From a bacterium (lineage in GTDB: Bacteria > Desulfobacterota > Binatia > DP-6), in NCBI GenBank assembly GCA_026129405.1, contig JAHCID010000002.1, positions 716,333-780,332 of the forward strand: a stretch of 64,000 bases of DNA. The letters are read 5' to 3'. Below are positions 1 through 8,489 of this stretch, piece after piece (positions within the stretch are counted from its first letter, which is position 1; each line of letters begins with the position of its first letter). Made by a program: the position numbers and the translations under genes. The notes beneath the pieces are model-generated. The model was not told where the DNA came from and did not search any database. It worked only from the letters and a program-made list of their open reading frames with translations.

Positions 1-1
1 G

Positions 2-280
2 CGGCTCGTGGTGCCGTGGAAGTACGGCTTCAAGGGCATCAAGTCGATCGTCGCCATCCGCCTCGTGGCGACGCCGCCCGAGACCACGTGGAACCGCGTC
101 GCGCCGAACGAGTACGGCTTCTACGCCAACGTGAACCCGGCCGTGGACCACCCGCGCTGGAGCCAGGCGACGGAGCGCCGCATCGGCGAGCTGTGGCGGC
201 GGCCGACGCTGCCCTTCAACGGCTATGCCGACCAGGTCGCCGGCCTCTACGCCGGCATGGACCTGCGCAGGGACTTCTGA
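2..280 (+). CDS. msrP: MsrP (YedY) methionine sulfoxide reductase catalytic subunit, C-terminal part
   Basis: Only the last ~92 residues are in the window; the gene runs off the left edge. They match the end of the periplasmic molybdopterin subunit of the MsrPQ methionine sulfoxide reductase: [11 protein letters not shown], then [18 protein letters not shown] and [11 protein letters not shown], ending with [17 protein letters not shown]. These blocks are characteristic of this family within the sulfite-oxidase fold. MsrP repairs oxidised methionines in envelope proteins with electrons from the membrane subunit MsrQ. Its stop codon overlaps the start of that very gene (ATGA), as expected for a translationally coupled msrPQ operon. 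The Tat signal and Mo-ligand cysteine lie outside the window. Confidence 0.93.
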   Translation, partial: RLVVPWKYGFKGIKSIVAIRLVATPPETTWNRVAPNEYGFYANVNPAVDHPRWSQATERRIGELWRRPTLPFNGYADQVAGLYAGMDLRRDF

Positions 281-870
281 TGGCGCGCGCCCGCCCGCTG
301 CGCTGGCTCGCGCCGGGCGTCCTCCTCGGCGCGCTCGTGCCGCTGGCGGTGCTGTGCCGGCGTGCGCTGCACGGCACGCTCGGCGCCAACCCCATCGCCG
401 AGGCGCTGAACCAGCTCGGGCTCCTGGCGCTGATCTTCCTCGTCGCCGCGCTCGCGTGCACGCCGGCGAAGACGCTCCTCGGCTGGACCTGGCCGCTGCG
501 CCTGCGGCGCATGCTCGGGCTGCTCGGGTTCGCCTACGCCGCGCTGCACGTCGCCACCTACGTGGCCCTCGACCAGGGCTTCGACGGCGCGGCGCTGTGG
601 GCCGACGTCACCAAGCGTCGCTTCATCCATGTCGGCGCGGCGGCGTTCCTGCTCCTCGTCCCGCTCGCGGCGACCTCGACGGCCGGCGCCGTACGGCGGC
701 TCGGCTTCGCGCGCTGGAAGCTGCTGCACCGTCTCGCCTACCTCGCCACCGGCCTCGCGGTGCTGCACTTCGTGTGGCGGGTGAAGGTCGACCTGACGGA
801 GCCCGTCGCCTACGCCCTCGTGCTGGCGGGGCTGCTGGCGCTCCGGCTCACCGGCCGGCGTCCGACCTGA
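280..870 (+). CDS. msrQ: MsrQ (YedZ) haem-binding membrane subunit
   Basis: A 196-residue integral membrane protein of the ferric-reductase-like transmembrane family, starting at an ATG that overlaps the msrP stop by one base. Several hydrophobic helices are visible, with histidines in helices typical of b-haem ligation (YAALHVATY, then LHRLAYLATGLAVLHFVWR). The motif GxNPIxxxxxxLG near residue 35 and WPLRLRRMLGL are typical of MsrQ. It takes electrons from the respiratory chain or a flavin reductase and passes them to MsrP across the inner membrane. Length agrees with the family (about 200 residues). Confidence 0.93.
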   Translation: MARARPLRWLAPGVLLGALVPLAVLCRRALHGTLGANPIAEALNQLGLLALIFLVAALACTPAKTLLGWTWPLRLRRMLGLLGFAYAALHVATYVALDQGFDGAALWADVTKRRFIHVGAAAFLLLVPLAATSTAGAVRRLGFARWKLLHRLAYLATGLAVLHFVWRVKVDLTEPVAYALVLAGLLALRLTGRRPT

Positions 871-928
871 GGTCGGCCGCACGGCCGGCGCACGCCGCGG
901 GGGTGCCGGCCGCGACGTGTGCGTCCGC

Positions 929-1474
929 TCAGCGCGGACGGAGCAGGATCTCGGTGCGGCGGTTCTGGGCGCGCCCGGCGGCCGAGTCGTTCGGCGCGAC
1001 CGGATGGTATTGGCCGGCGGAGATCGCGCGCATGCGGCCGGGGTCCACGCCCTGCGCCTGGAGGTGGCGGACGACGATCGAGGCACGCTCACCGGCGAGC
1101 TCCCAGTTGCTCGGGAAGCGGCCGGCGAACGCGGCGGCGATCGGCAGATCGTCGGTGTTGCCGACGACGTCGATCTCGTAGGTCTCGCCCGCGAACTGCG
1201 GCGCCACGGCATCGAGGGCCCTGATGCCCTTCTCGCTGAGGGCGACCTGGCCCTCGCCGTAGAGCAGCGCGTCGGCCATGCGCACGCGGATGCCGTTCTT
1301 CAGCTGCTCGATCTCGACCTGCTGGGCCGAGATCTCCGACTGCAACGCCGCCTCCAGCGACTGCTGCTGTGCGAGCATCGAGTTGTAGGTCGACTGCATG
1401 ACGCAGCCGCCGAGCAGCCAGGAGGCCGCGAGCACCGCAACGAGGGGCCGTATCCGACGCAAGGGATCGAGCAT
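929..1474 (-). CDS. OmpA/MotB-domain lipoprotein
   Basis: A 181-residue protein with a lipoprotein signal peptide (lipobox LLGGC around residues 20-24), then a predicted short coiled coil (QQQSLEAALQSEISAQQVEIEQLKNG), then a C-terminal OmpA-like peptidoglycan-binding domain. The OmpA signature is recognisable in the block starting VVGNTDDLPI, through the NWELAGERA motif, to NRRTEILL at the end. It should be anchored to a membrane by its lipid and bind the cell wall non-covalently, like Pal or small OmpA lipoproteins. It is monocistronic as far as can be seen, on the opposite strand to msrPQ. A specific partner cannot be named from sequence. Confidence 0.85.
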   Translation of the reverse strand: MLDPLRRIRPLVAVLAASWLLGGCVMQSTYNSMLAQQQSLEAALQSEISAQQVEIEQLKNGIRVRMADALLYGEGQVALSEKGIRALDAVAPQFAGETYEIDVVGNTDDLPIAAAFAGRFPSNWELAGERASIVVRHLQAQGVDPGRMRAISAGQYHPVAPNDSAAGRAQNRRTEILLRPR

Positions 1475-1542
1475 GCGGCGAAGCTAGCGGACCGGCGCGG
1501 CCGGGGTCTTACCATTTCACGCCACGCCGCGTCGGCGGGCGC

Positions 1543-2169
1543 TCAGCCGCCGAGCATGTAGCCGCCTCCGCGCTCGACGGCGCGCCGGAACGCGGGCCGC
1601 GCGTGCATGCGTTCGACGTACGCGGCGAGGTTCGGCCAGCTGGCCAGCTGCCCGAACATGCGCGCCACCTCGCCGACGAAGGTCATCTGGACGTCGGCGC
1701 CGGTGAGCTCGTCGCCGACCAGGAACCGGCGCCCGGCGAGGGCGGCGTCGACGTAGCCGAGGTGGTTCGCGATCTCGGCGTCGATGCGCGGCTTCAGCGG
1801 CGCGCCGCCGTCGCCGAGCCGCATGGTGTAGAGCTGGAGCATGAGCGGCAGCATCGCCGAGCCCTCGGCGTAGTGGAGCCACTCGACGTAGCGATCGTAG
1901 TCCGGCGACGCCGGGTCGGGCTGCAGGCGCCCCTCCCCGTAGCGGCGGATCAGGTAGTCGACGATGGCGCCCGATTCGGCGATCGTCCGCTCGCCGTCGC
2001 TGACCACGGGCGACTTGCCGAGCGGATGCACGGCCTTCAGCTCGGGCGGCGCGAGGCTCGTGGTCGCGTCGCGCTGGTAGCGTCGCACCTCGTACGGCAC
2101 ACCCAGCTCCTCGAGGAGCCAGAGGATGCGCTGTGAGCGGGACTCGTTCAGGTGATGGACGACGACCAT
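1543..2169 (-). CDS. Glutathione S-transferase family protein
   Basis: A 208-residue two-domain GST. The N-terminal thioredoxin-like domain begins at the chosen ATG with VVVHHLNESRSQRI and contains the glutathione-binding HPLGKSPVV with its cis-proline, and the ESGAIVDYL motif. The C-terminal all-helical domain follows from about residue 90 and includes the N-cap block GDELTGADVQ. A longer frame extends 54 residues upstream, but that extension is arginine- and alanine-rich with no domain, so the internal start was chosen. Substrate cannot be predicted. It may act in detoxification of electrophiles or as a disulfide reductase. Confidence 0.88.
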   Translation of the reverse strand: MVVVHHLNESRSQRILWLLEELGVPYEVRRYQRDATTSLAPPELKAVHPLGKSPVVSDGERTIAESGAIVDYLIRRYGEGRLQPDPASPDYDRYVEWLHYAEGSAMLPLMLQLYTMRLGDGGAPLKPRIDAEIANHLGYVDAALAGRRFLVGDELTGADVQMTFVGEVARMFGQLASWPNLAAYVERMHARPAFRRAVERGGGYMLGG

Positions 2170-2263
2170 GGCTCTCGGTAGAGCACCGGCGGCGGCGCGG
2201 GCGCAATCCCTCCTGCGCGCGGTTCGACACGGACACGGCGGCGGAGCAGACTCGCGCCCGGCA

Positions 2264-2783
2264 ATGCGGTGGATACGCCTCGGCGTGGGAACGATGGCGG
2301 CGGCGCTCGTGCTCGCGGGCTGCGCGAGCACGCGGCTACCCGGCTGGCTCGGCGGCGACGCGAACCCGGCCGACGGGCAGGTCTACTACGCGGCGGTCGA
2401 CGGCCTCGCCGTCTACGCCGATCCGGCGGGCACGTCGCCGGTGGTCGGGCGGCTGCCGCTGCACGCACGCGTCCTCCGCACCGAGCTGCGGCACGGCTAC
2501 GCGCACGTCGTCGCCGATCGCGACGGGCTCGACGGCTGGGTCGACGGCAGGCAGCTCGTCTGGCGCCTGCCGGCCGCGGGCGCGGCGCCGCCGGGCCGCG
2601 CCAGCGCCGCCCACGGCACGTACCCACGGCCCCGGCCGCACCTGCACCGGCGGCCGACGCCGCGCCCGGCGCGGACGCCGTGCGGACGCGCCGCCCGCCC
2701 CGGCGCCACCCACCCCGACCGTCACGCCGTCGACGGCGCCGCAGCCGCACGCGCCGCCGCCCACGACCTACGACCCCTTCTGA
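2264..2783 (+). CDS. SH3-like domain lipoprotein, reading frame broken near its C-terminus
   Basis: The start region encodes a lipoprotein signal (VLAGCAS) and then an SH3-like domain: YYAAVDGLAVYADPAG, a VGRLPL block and GWVDGRQLVWRL. After about residue 115 the sense passes to two other frames: a Pro/Ala-rich stretch (TAPAAPAPAADAAPGADA) and then APPAPAPPTPTVTPSTAPQP, ending in TTYDPF and a stop. Two single-base losses, at about 2595-2625 and 2680-2700, would restore one ~170-residue protein. Alternatively the tail is genuinely different. The stop lies two bases before the antiporter start, so the two genes probably form an operon. Function is probably cell-envelope binding; no enzyme activity is suggested. 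Confidence 0.6.
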
Positions 2784-2785
2784 GC

Positions 2786-3964
2786 GTGGCCGAGACGCAT
2801 CCGCACGCCCTCTTGGTGGTGCTGCTCGTGGCCGCCGTCGCGCCGCTCTTCAACGAGCTGCCGATCCGGCTCCGCCTGCCGCTCGTCGTGCTCGAGCTCG
2901 TCTTCGGCATCGTCGTCGGCCCGCAGGTGCTCGACCTCGTCGCCAACGAGGGCATCCTGCGTGCGCTCGCGGCGCTCGGGCTCTCGTTCCTGTTCTTCCT
3001 CGCGGGCATGGACCTCGACTTCCACGAGCTGCGCGGGCGGCCGCTCCAGCTCGGGCTCGCCGGCTGGGCGGCGTCGCTGGCGCTCGCGCTCGGGCTGACG
3101 CACGCGCTGCGGCTCGCGGGCGTCGTCTCGGACCAGGTGCTGGTGGCGATCGCGCTCGGCACCACGGCGATCGGCACGCTGCTGCCGATCCTGCGCGACG
3201 CGGGCGAGCTCGGCACCCCGTTCGGGCGCTTCGTCCTCGGCGCGGGCGCGCTCGGCGAGTTCGGCCCGATCCTGCTCTTCTCGCTCGTCATCACCGGCGA
3301 CGACGGGGTGGCCGTGCGCTCGGGGCTGATGGCCACGTTCGTGTTCATCGCGCTCGCGTGCGCCGCCGTCGCGCTGCGGCTCGGGCCGCCGCTCAAGGTC
3401 GGGCTCTTCGCGCGCACGCTCCAGAGCACGAGCCAGCTGCCGATCCGCCTGTCGATGTTCCTTCTCGGCGGCCTCGTGGTGCTCGCCGACCTGCTCGGGC
3501 TCGACATCCTGCTCGGCGCGTTCGCGGCGGGCAGCGTCGTCGGCCTGCTCGCGCGCGGGCCCGGCGCCGGCCCGTTCCGGCAGAAGCTCGACGCGCTCGG
3601 GTTCGGCTTCCTGATCCCGATCTTCTTCGTCGTGAGCGGCACCCAGGTCGACCTGCGCGCGCTCTTCGCCAGCTCCGAGAGCCTCGTGCGCGTGCCGCTG
3701 TTCCTGGCGCTGCTGCTCGTCGTGCGCGGCCTGCCGGCGCTGCTCTACCGCCGCGAGCTCGGCGCGCGCGAGCGCCTCGTGCTGGCGCTCTTCTCGGCGA
3801 CCAGCCTGCCGCTCATCGTCGTCATCGCCGAGCTCGGCAAGGCGACGGGTCGCATGCTGCCGGAGAACGCCGCGGCGCTGGTCGGCGCCGGCATCCTGTC
3901 GGTGCTGATCTTCCCGCTCGCGGCCCTGTCGCTGCGCACGCCGCTGCGGCCGCCGGTCGCCTGA
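2786..3964 (+). CDS. Kef/CPA2-type cation:proton antiporter
   Basis: A 392-residue membrane protein with about 11-12 hydrophobic segments and the fold signature of the Na+/H+ (CPA2) antiporter family: LPLVVLELVFGIVVGP near the N-terminus, LSFLFFLAGMDLDF, and the discontinuous-helix region around LGLDILLGAFAAG. It has no C-terminal TrkA-N domain, so it is the short form. The start is a GTG placed two bases after the preceding lipoprotein stop. The reading frame is open much further upstream through the lipoprotein, but that would put a lipobox in the middle of the protein, so a fusion was rejected. Likely role: monovalent cation or proton balance at the inner membrane. Confidence 0.87.
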   Translation: MAETHPHALLVVLLVAAVAPLFNELPIRLRLPLVVLELVFGIVVGPQVLDLVANEGILRALAALGLSFLFFLAGMDLDFHELRGRPLQLGLAGWAASLALALGLTHALRLAGVVSDQVLVAIALGTTAIGTLLPILRDAGELGTPFGRFVLGAGALGEFGPILLFSLVITGDDGVAVRSGLMATFVFIALACAAVALRLGPPLKVGLFARTLQSTSQLPIRLSMFLLGGLVVLADLLGLDILLGAFAAGSVVGLLARGPGAGPFRQKLDALGFGFLIPIFFVVSGTQVDLRALFASSESLVRVPLFLALLLVVRGLPALLYRRELGARERLVLALFSATSLPLIVVIAELGKATGRMLPENAAALVGAGILSVLIFPLAALSLRTPLRPPVA

Positions 3965-3980
3965 CCGCCCGCCCCGCACG

Positions 3981-4823
3981 TCACCAGAAGACGCGGCGGC
4001 GTGCGGCGAGACCGCGTGCGAGCAGCGCGCACAGCGCCTCGCGCACGCGGCGGACGCCGGCGGCGACCGTGGAGGTGTTGCAGGGCCCGTGCAGGCGGAT
4101 CGGCGCGCCGAAGTGCAGGCGGTAGCGCACGGGCAGGGGCAGGACGAGCGTCGGCGTGATCGGCGCCGCGTGCGTACCGACCAGGCGCTTCAGCCAGCCC
4201 GGGTTGGCGAGCAGCGGCGCCTCCTCCTCGCCGCCCACCACGGCGACGGGCACGATCGGCGCGCGCGCCAGCATCGCGACGCGCAGGAAGCCCGAGCCGA
4301 ACGGCGCCAGCCGGTAGCGGTCGCGGAAGCGACGGTCGTGGGCACGCGCGCCCTCGGGGAACACCAGCACGGCGCCGCCGTCGCGCAGGAGGCGGATGCA
4401 GGTGGCGCGGTTGCCGTCGACCGCGCCGATGCGCCGCGCCGAGCTGCCGAGGATCGGCAGCTGCATCAGGCGATGGTCCGCCATCGCGTGCACGAGCCGC
4501 GGCGGCTCGGCGTCGAGAAGGCAGGCGGAGAGGATGTTCGCGCCGTCCCACGCCAGCGCGTGCGAGGCGTGGTTGGCGACCAGCATGACGCGCCCGCGCG
4601 GTAGCTGCTCGATGCCGTGGCAGACGGTGCGGAACCAGCGCCGGTGGAGGAACGTCGTGACGCGGTAGAGGCGCGTGGCGGCGGCGAGATCGAAGCCGTA
4701 GCGCTCCGGCGGCACGCGCTCGTTCGCCCGCGCCCGTACGAGGCGAGCGCGCAGGTCGTCGCGGGTGGAGACGCGAGCCGGGGTCGGAGCCGTCGCCGGC
4801 GCCGCCGGCATCGCGCGTGGCAT
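3981..4823 (-). CDS. PlsC-type 1-acyl-glycerol-3-phosphate acyltransferase family protein
   Basis: A 280-residue acyltransferase. The catalytic NHxxxxxD motif is seen as NHASHALAWD, the glycerol-phosphate-binding motif as VFPEGAR, and the usual hydrophobic block APIVPVAVVGGEEE. It should transfer an acyl group to a lysolipid-type acceptor at the inner membrane. The spacing resembles the eukaryote-like diacylglycerol acyltransferase branch of LPLAT proteins rather than core PlsC, so the acceptor is uncertain. An in-frame GTG 84 bases upstream adds a Ser/Gly/Arg-rich tail; the shorter ATG was preferred. It converges with the antiporter gene. Confidence 0.84.
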   Translation of the reverse strand: MPRAMPAAPATAPTPARVSTRDDLRARLVRARANERVPPERYGFDLAAATRLYRVTTFLHRRWFRTVCHGIEQLPRGRVMLVANHASHALAWDGANILSACLLDAEPPRLVHAMADHRLMQLPILGSSARRIGAVDGNRATCIRLLRDGGAVLVFPEGARAHDRRFRDRYRLAPFGSGFLRVAMLARAPIVPVAVVGGEEEAPLLANPGWLKRLVGTHAAPITPTLVLPLPVRYRLHFGAPIRLHGPCNTSTVAAGVRRVREALCALLARGLAARRRVFW

Positions 4824-4962
4824 GGCGCTGCCCGCAGCAGAAATCGCGCCAGCGCCGCGCCCCGATGCGCCGCGACTTCCGTCTCGCCGGCGTCGCCCTT
4901 TCTGCACCCTGCTTGCAAGGCGCGCCTTGACCGCCGGCCGGCGCGCCCGCTACCCCCGCCCC

Positions 4963-5511
4963 ATGACGCCCGCCGACCTCGTCGAGATCGAGCTGATCAA
5001 GCGCCTCAAGTACCGCTACATGCGCTGCCTCGACCAGAAGCTCTGGGACGAGATGGCCGACTGCCTCACCGACGACGCGATCGCCTCGTACAGCGGCGGC
5101 AAGTACGCCTTCGAGGGCCGCGCCGCGATCCTCGAGTTCTTCCGCCAGGCGATGGGCGCGGAGAGCTTCCTTTCGAGCCACCGCGTCCACCATCCCGAGA
5201 TCGACCTCACGGGCCCGGCGACGGCCACCGGCGTGTGGGCGCTCGAGGACGTCGTCATCGACGCCACCCGCGACTTCGCGCTGCGCGGCGCCGCCTTCTA
5301 CACCGACGACTACGCGAAGGGGGCGGACGGGCGCTGGCTCATCGCCCGCACCGCGTACAAGCGCACCTTCGAGGAGATGTGGGTGCGCAGCACCCCGGGC
5401 CCGCATCTGCTCACCGCGAGCTGGTGGGGAACGGGGGGCCGCAGCGAGCTTCCCGTCCCTGAGCATCTGACCAGGCTTCCGCGGTCGAGCTTGCGGTCCG
5501 GCGACCGGTGA
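4963..5511 (+). CDS. SnoaL/NTF2-like protein
   Basis: A 182-residue protein of the NTF2 cone fold: helical start (VEIELIKRLKYRYMRCLDQKLWDEMADCLTDDAIASY), the Gly-rich FEGRAAILEFFRQAM helix, and the strands TATGVWALEDVV and FYTDDYAKGADGRWLIARTAYKRT. This subfamily (SnoaL_4 / DUF4440-like) contains ketosteroid isomerases, dehydratases and many proteins of unknown role. The C-terminal ~30 residues (LTRLPRSSLRSGDR) look unstructured. The ATG is chosen because the NTF2 domain starts directly after it. Substrate unknown. Confidence 0.8.
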   Translation: MTPADLVEIELIKRLKYRYMRCLDQKLWDEMADCLTDDAIASYSGGKYAFEGRAAILEFFRQAMGAESFLSSHRVHHPEIDLTGPATATGVWALEDVVIDATRDFALRGAAFYTDDYAKGADGRWLIARTAYKRTFEEMWVRSTPGPHLLTASWWGTGGRSELPVPEHLTRLPRSSLRSGDR

Positions 5512-5545
5512 AGCGTCCTATGATGGCGTTTCGGCACTTTTTTCT

Positions 5546-5575
5546 TTGACTTCCGCGACGCCCGGATCGTATCCA
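5546..5575 (+). promoter_or_regulatory. Possible sigma-70-type promoter of the cysteine-repeat protein gene
   Basis: A TTGACT hexamer at 5546-5551 and TATCCA at 5570-5575 are separated by 18 bases, in a short AT-rich patch (CACTTTTTTCTTTGACTT) that stands out from the GC-rich surroundings. Transcription would start only a few bases before the ATG at 5584, giving a nearly leaderless mRNA. This is pattern matching only. Confidence 0.3.
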
Positions 5576-5583
5576 CCCCGCCC

Positions 5584-7533
5584 ATGATTCGGGGGGTGCG
5601 CGCGCAGCTCGGAACGATCGCACGGAGCCTGCTCGTCCTCGTGGCAGGCCTTCTCGCCACCACCGCGAATGCTGCGGTCGACGGGACCTGGCGCCGCCTG
5701 CAGGCGCCGGCGCTCGAGCAGCACGTGATCGTCGACGCGGGCGGCGGCCACGTCACGCTGACCATCGACGTCGCCGGCGAGCCGGCGACGTTCACGGGCA
5801 GCGTCGCCGGGGCGTTCACGCTCGACGCCGGCGGGCACCCGTGCCTCGTCCGATGGGACGGCCTCGTGCTGCCCGGCGAGACGCTGATCGACGGCCAGCT
5901 CACGGTCGCGTGCTCGCATCCCGACCACACCGAAGCCTCCCGCCTGACGCTCGCGCGCTGCGAGTGTGACGACGAGAACGCGGCGCCGGGCGACGGCTGC
6001 GACGCCACCTGCCGCGTCGAGCCGTGCTGGACGTGCACCGGTGCGCCGTCGGTCTGCACGCCGCTCGGCGACGGCGCCGCCTGTGACGACCGTCGCGACT
6101 GCACGACCGGCACCACCTGCCAGGCCGGCCTCTGCGGCGGCGGCGCGCCGGTGCCGGCGTGCGTCGACATGAACGGGGTCTGGACCTCGTCCGAGGACAC
6201 CGGCGTCGACCCGCCGGCCGTGCTCGACTACGACGTCGAGCAGCGGGACGGCATCCTCGTCGTGCGCGCCGGCGGCCTGCGCTACGTCGGCACGATCGAC
6301 ACCGCGAGCGGCGCGTTCGACGCGTCGATGCCCTTCGGCAACCCGATCTGCCCCGAGCAGCGCATCCCCTTCGCGGGCGTCGCGGACGCCACCAGCTACA
6401 CCGGCAACGGCTTGCTCGCGCTCGCCGACCCGTTCGCCTGCGACGGCCTTCCGACCACGCTCACGGGCACGCGCCAGAACCCCTGCGCCGCGCTTCCCGA
6501 CGGTGCGGCCTGTGACGACGGCAACCCCTGCACCGACGACGACGTCTGCACCGGCTCTTCGTGCGGCGGCTTCGTCGTCCCCGACGGCACCAGCTGCGAC
6601 GACGGCAACGCGTGCACGGTCGACGACACCTGTAGCGCGGGCGTCTGCGTCGGCGGTCCGGGCGAGGAGTGCGGCCAGTGTGAGACGTGCGACGTCGAGG
6701 TCGGCTGCGTGCCGGTCGCCGACGGCACGAGCTGCGACGACGGCGACGCCTGCAACGTCGGCGAGACCTGCACCGCCGGCACCTGCGGGGGCGGCGCCCC
6801 CGAGGTCTGCGGGACCTGCGAGAGCTGCGACACCGTCGCCGGCTGCGTCGTCGTGCCCGACGGCACGTCGTGCGACGACGGCAGCGCCTGCACCACGGTC
6901 GACACCTGTACGGGCGGGACGTGCAGCGGCCCGCCGCTCGAGTGCGGCGCGTGCCGTGGCTGCGACCCGCAGGACGGCTGCGTCGCCGCGCCGCGCCCGG
7001 TGTGCGAGGCGCCGACGAGCAACAAGGTATCGCTGCTCGCGCGCCGCCTGCCGGTGATCTCGAGCCGCCCGCCGACGCTCGTCTTCAAGTGGAAGGGCGG
7101 CGGCGGCGTCGCGCTCGCCGACCTCGGGCTGCCCACCGTCGACGAGCGCTACACCCTGTGCGTCTACGACGAGTCGGGCGCGAAGCCGAAGGTGCTCTTC
7201 ACCGCGGCGGCGCCGCCCGGTGCGTGCGGCACCGACCCGTGCTGGATGCCGACCGGCTCGAGGGGCTTCCGGTTCAAGAACCGCACGGGCATCGGCGACG
7301 GCCTCGTCAGCCTGGCGCTCAGGACCGGTGCGCCGGGGAAGGCCGCCGTGCTGCTGAAGGGCAAGGGCTCGGCGCTGGCACAGCGGCCCGACGGCATGCC
7401 GGCGCCCGGCTTCGCGCTGCCGCTGCGTGTGCAGCTCCAGGGCGAGAGCGGCGCCTGCTTCGGCGCCCGCTTCACGGCGGCGACCACGCAGAAGAACGCC
7501 GCCGGCCTCTACAAGGGCAAGGGCACGCCCTGA
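5584..7533 (+). CDS. Secreted cysteine-repeat protein (DGTSCDDG-type repeats)
   Basis: A 649-residue exported protein. Residues 1-30 form a signal peptide ending TTANA. Then come: a beta-rich domain; a Myxococcus-type disulfide module (CECDDENAAPGDGCDATCRVE); a first cysteine repeat; a second beta domain (about 196-300); and a long tandem of repeats built on DGTSCDDGNACT-xxDTC with intervening CGQCETCDVEVGC-type pieces (about 300-470). A beta-rich C-terminal domain of ~175 residues ends LPLRVQLQGESGACFGARF. Such arrays are common in secreted Myxococcota and Binatota proteins and are assumed to be disulfide-bonded stalks. No catalytic residues are evident, so the protein is probably structural or ligand-binding. 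A broken copy of its C-terminus lies at 47.0-47.1 kb. Confidence 0.75.
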   Translation: MIRGVRAQLGTIARSLLVLVAGLLATTANAAVDGTWRRLQAPALEQHVIVDAGGGHVTLTIDVAGEPATFTGSVAGAFTLDAGGHPCLVRWDGLVLPGETLIDGQLTVACSHPDHTEASRLTLARCECDDENAAPGDGCDATCRVEPCWTCTGAPSVCTPLGDGAACDDRRDCTTGTTCQAGLCGGGAPVPACVDMNGVWTSSEDTGVDPPAVLDYDVEQRDGILVVRAGGLRYVGTIDTASGAFDASMPFGNPICPEQRIPFAGVADATSYTGNGLLALADPFACDGLPTTLTGTRQNPCAALPDGAACDDGNPCTDDDVCTGSSCGGFVVPDGTSCDDGNACTVDDTCSAGVCVGGPGEECGQCETCDVEVGCVPVADGTSCDDGDACNVGETCTAGTCGGGAPEVCGTCESCDTVAGCVVVPDGTSCDDGSACTTVDTCTGGTCSGPPLECGACRGCDPQDGCVAAPRPVCEAPTSNKVSLLARRLPVISSRPPTLVFKWKGGGGVALADLGLPTVDERYTLCVYDESGAKPKVLFTAAAPPGACGTDPCWMPTGSRGFRFKNRTGIGDGLVSLALRTGAPGKAAVLLKGKGSALAQRPDGMPAPGFALPLRVQLQGESGACFGARFTAATTQKNAAGLYKGKGTP

Positions 7534-7554
7534 GGCCGCGCGCGCGACGCGGCG

Positions 7555-8489
7555 CTACGATCCCGGCGTGGCGTCGGCCTCGACGCGTACCGCGTAGCGC
7601 GCCCGCAGCGCGGCGAGGCGCTCGCGCGTGCGGGCCTCGCGGCGTTCCGCGAGCACCGCGTGCGCGACGCGGCCGCGGACCGCGTCGAGCGGCGGCGGAG
7701 CCGCCCGGGAGGCGCTCGGCGATCCACACCAGGTGGACGCCGTAGGCGACGCGACGGGTCCGCTCAGGTCCCGACCGGCCAGCGCCGCGGCGTCGCGCGC
7801 GAAGGCCGGCCCGAGGACGCGCGCGAGCGCGTCGGCGTCGAGCCCGGGCCGAGCGACGCGCCCTGCGGGAGCGGCGTCCCAGCGCCGCGGCCTCGGCCGG
7901 GGGCACGGCGTCGCGGCGCGAGGCGCTCGAGCAGCGCCGGTGCGGCGGCCGCCTCGCCGCGGCGCAGGTAGACGTGGGTGAGGCGCAGGCGCGGCGGCTC
8001 GCGGAAGGCGTCGGCGTGCGCCGCGTACCAGGCGGCGAGCGCGGCCTCGTCCGGCACGTCGGCGGCGCCGAGGTGGCCCAGCGCGAGGCGCATGGTGCGC
8101 ACCAGATGGCGCCGCACGACGAGGTCGCGGCGCTCGAGGTCGAGCGCGCGGGCGGTGGCGGCGAGCGCGTCCTCGTCCTCGATCGGCCCGCCGTCGACGA
8201 ACGCGGCCAGGCGCGCGAGGCGGTCGCGCACGATCGGCTGCGTGCGGTCGAGCGCGCGCTCGACCGCCTCGCGGTAGAGCACCTCGTCGTCGATCGCCTG
8301 GTCGAGCATGGCGTCCTCGTCGGGCACGGCGCCGTGCGCGGCCGTCCAGGCGCGACGCAGGCGCGCGACCTCGGCGGCGTCGAAGACGATCGTCGGCGCC
8401 GGCGCGGGGAACACCACGTCGCGGGCGAGCCACAGCGCGCCGCCCAGGACGAGGAAGCGCAGCGCCGGCGAACCGACGAGACGTCTCAC
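7555..8489 (-). CDS. PpiC/SurA-like peptidyl-prolyl isomerase, frame-disrupted
   Basis: The N-terminal two thirds is clean: a GTG start overlapping the DUF3604 stop (GTGA), a signal-anchor (LRFLVLGGALWLARDVVF), and a helical chaperone region with IDDEVLYREAVERALDRTQPIVRDRL. Its relative at 41.4 kb has the same start (IDDEVRYREAL) and the same C-terminal block (PPLDAIRDRVARDW versus PPLDAVRGRVAHAV). Between about 7700 and 7910 the sense hops among all three frames: GLDADALARVLGPAF in one, AYGVHLVWIAERLPGG in another, then back for PPLDAVRGRVAHAV to the stop. At least three indels are needed. It is either a decaying gene or a badly assembled patch. An intact version would be an envelope parvulin-type foldase. 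Confidence 0.6.

Noticed and set aside
2168..3964. One long protein fusing a lipoprotein/SH3-like domain to the Kef-type antiporter
   Set aside because: The linking segment in that frame is not protein-like, the Pro/Ala tail of the lipoprotein is in other frames and ends at 2783, and a GTG start for the antiporter lies two bases later.
6500..7000. Possible CRISPR array because of regular short repeats
   Set aside because: The repeats are codons for DGTSCDDG-type cysteine motifs inside an open reading frame. They are degenerate at the DNA level and lack constant-length spacers.
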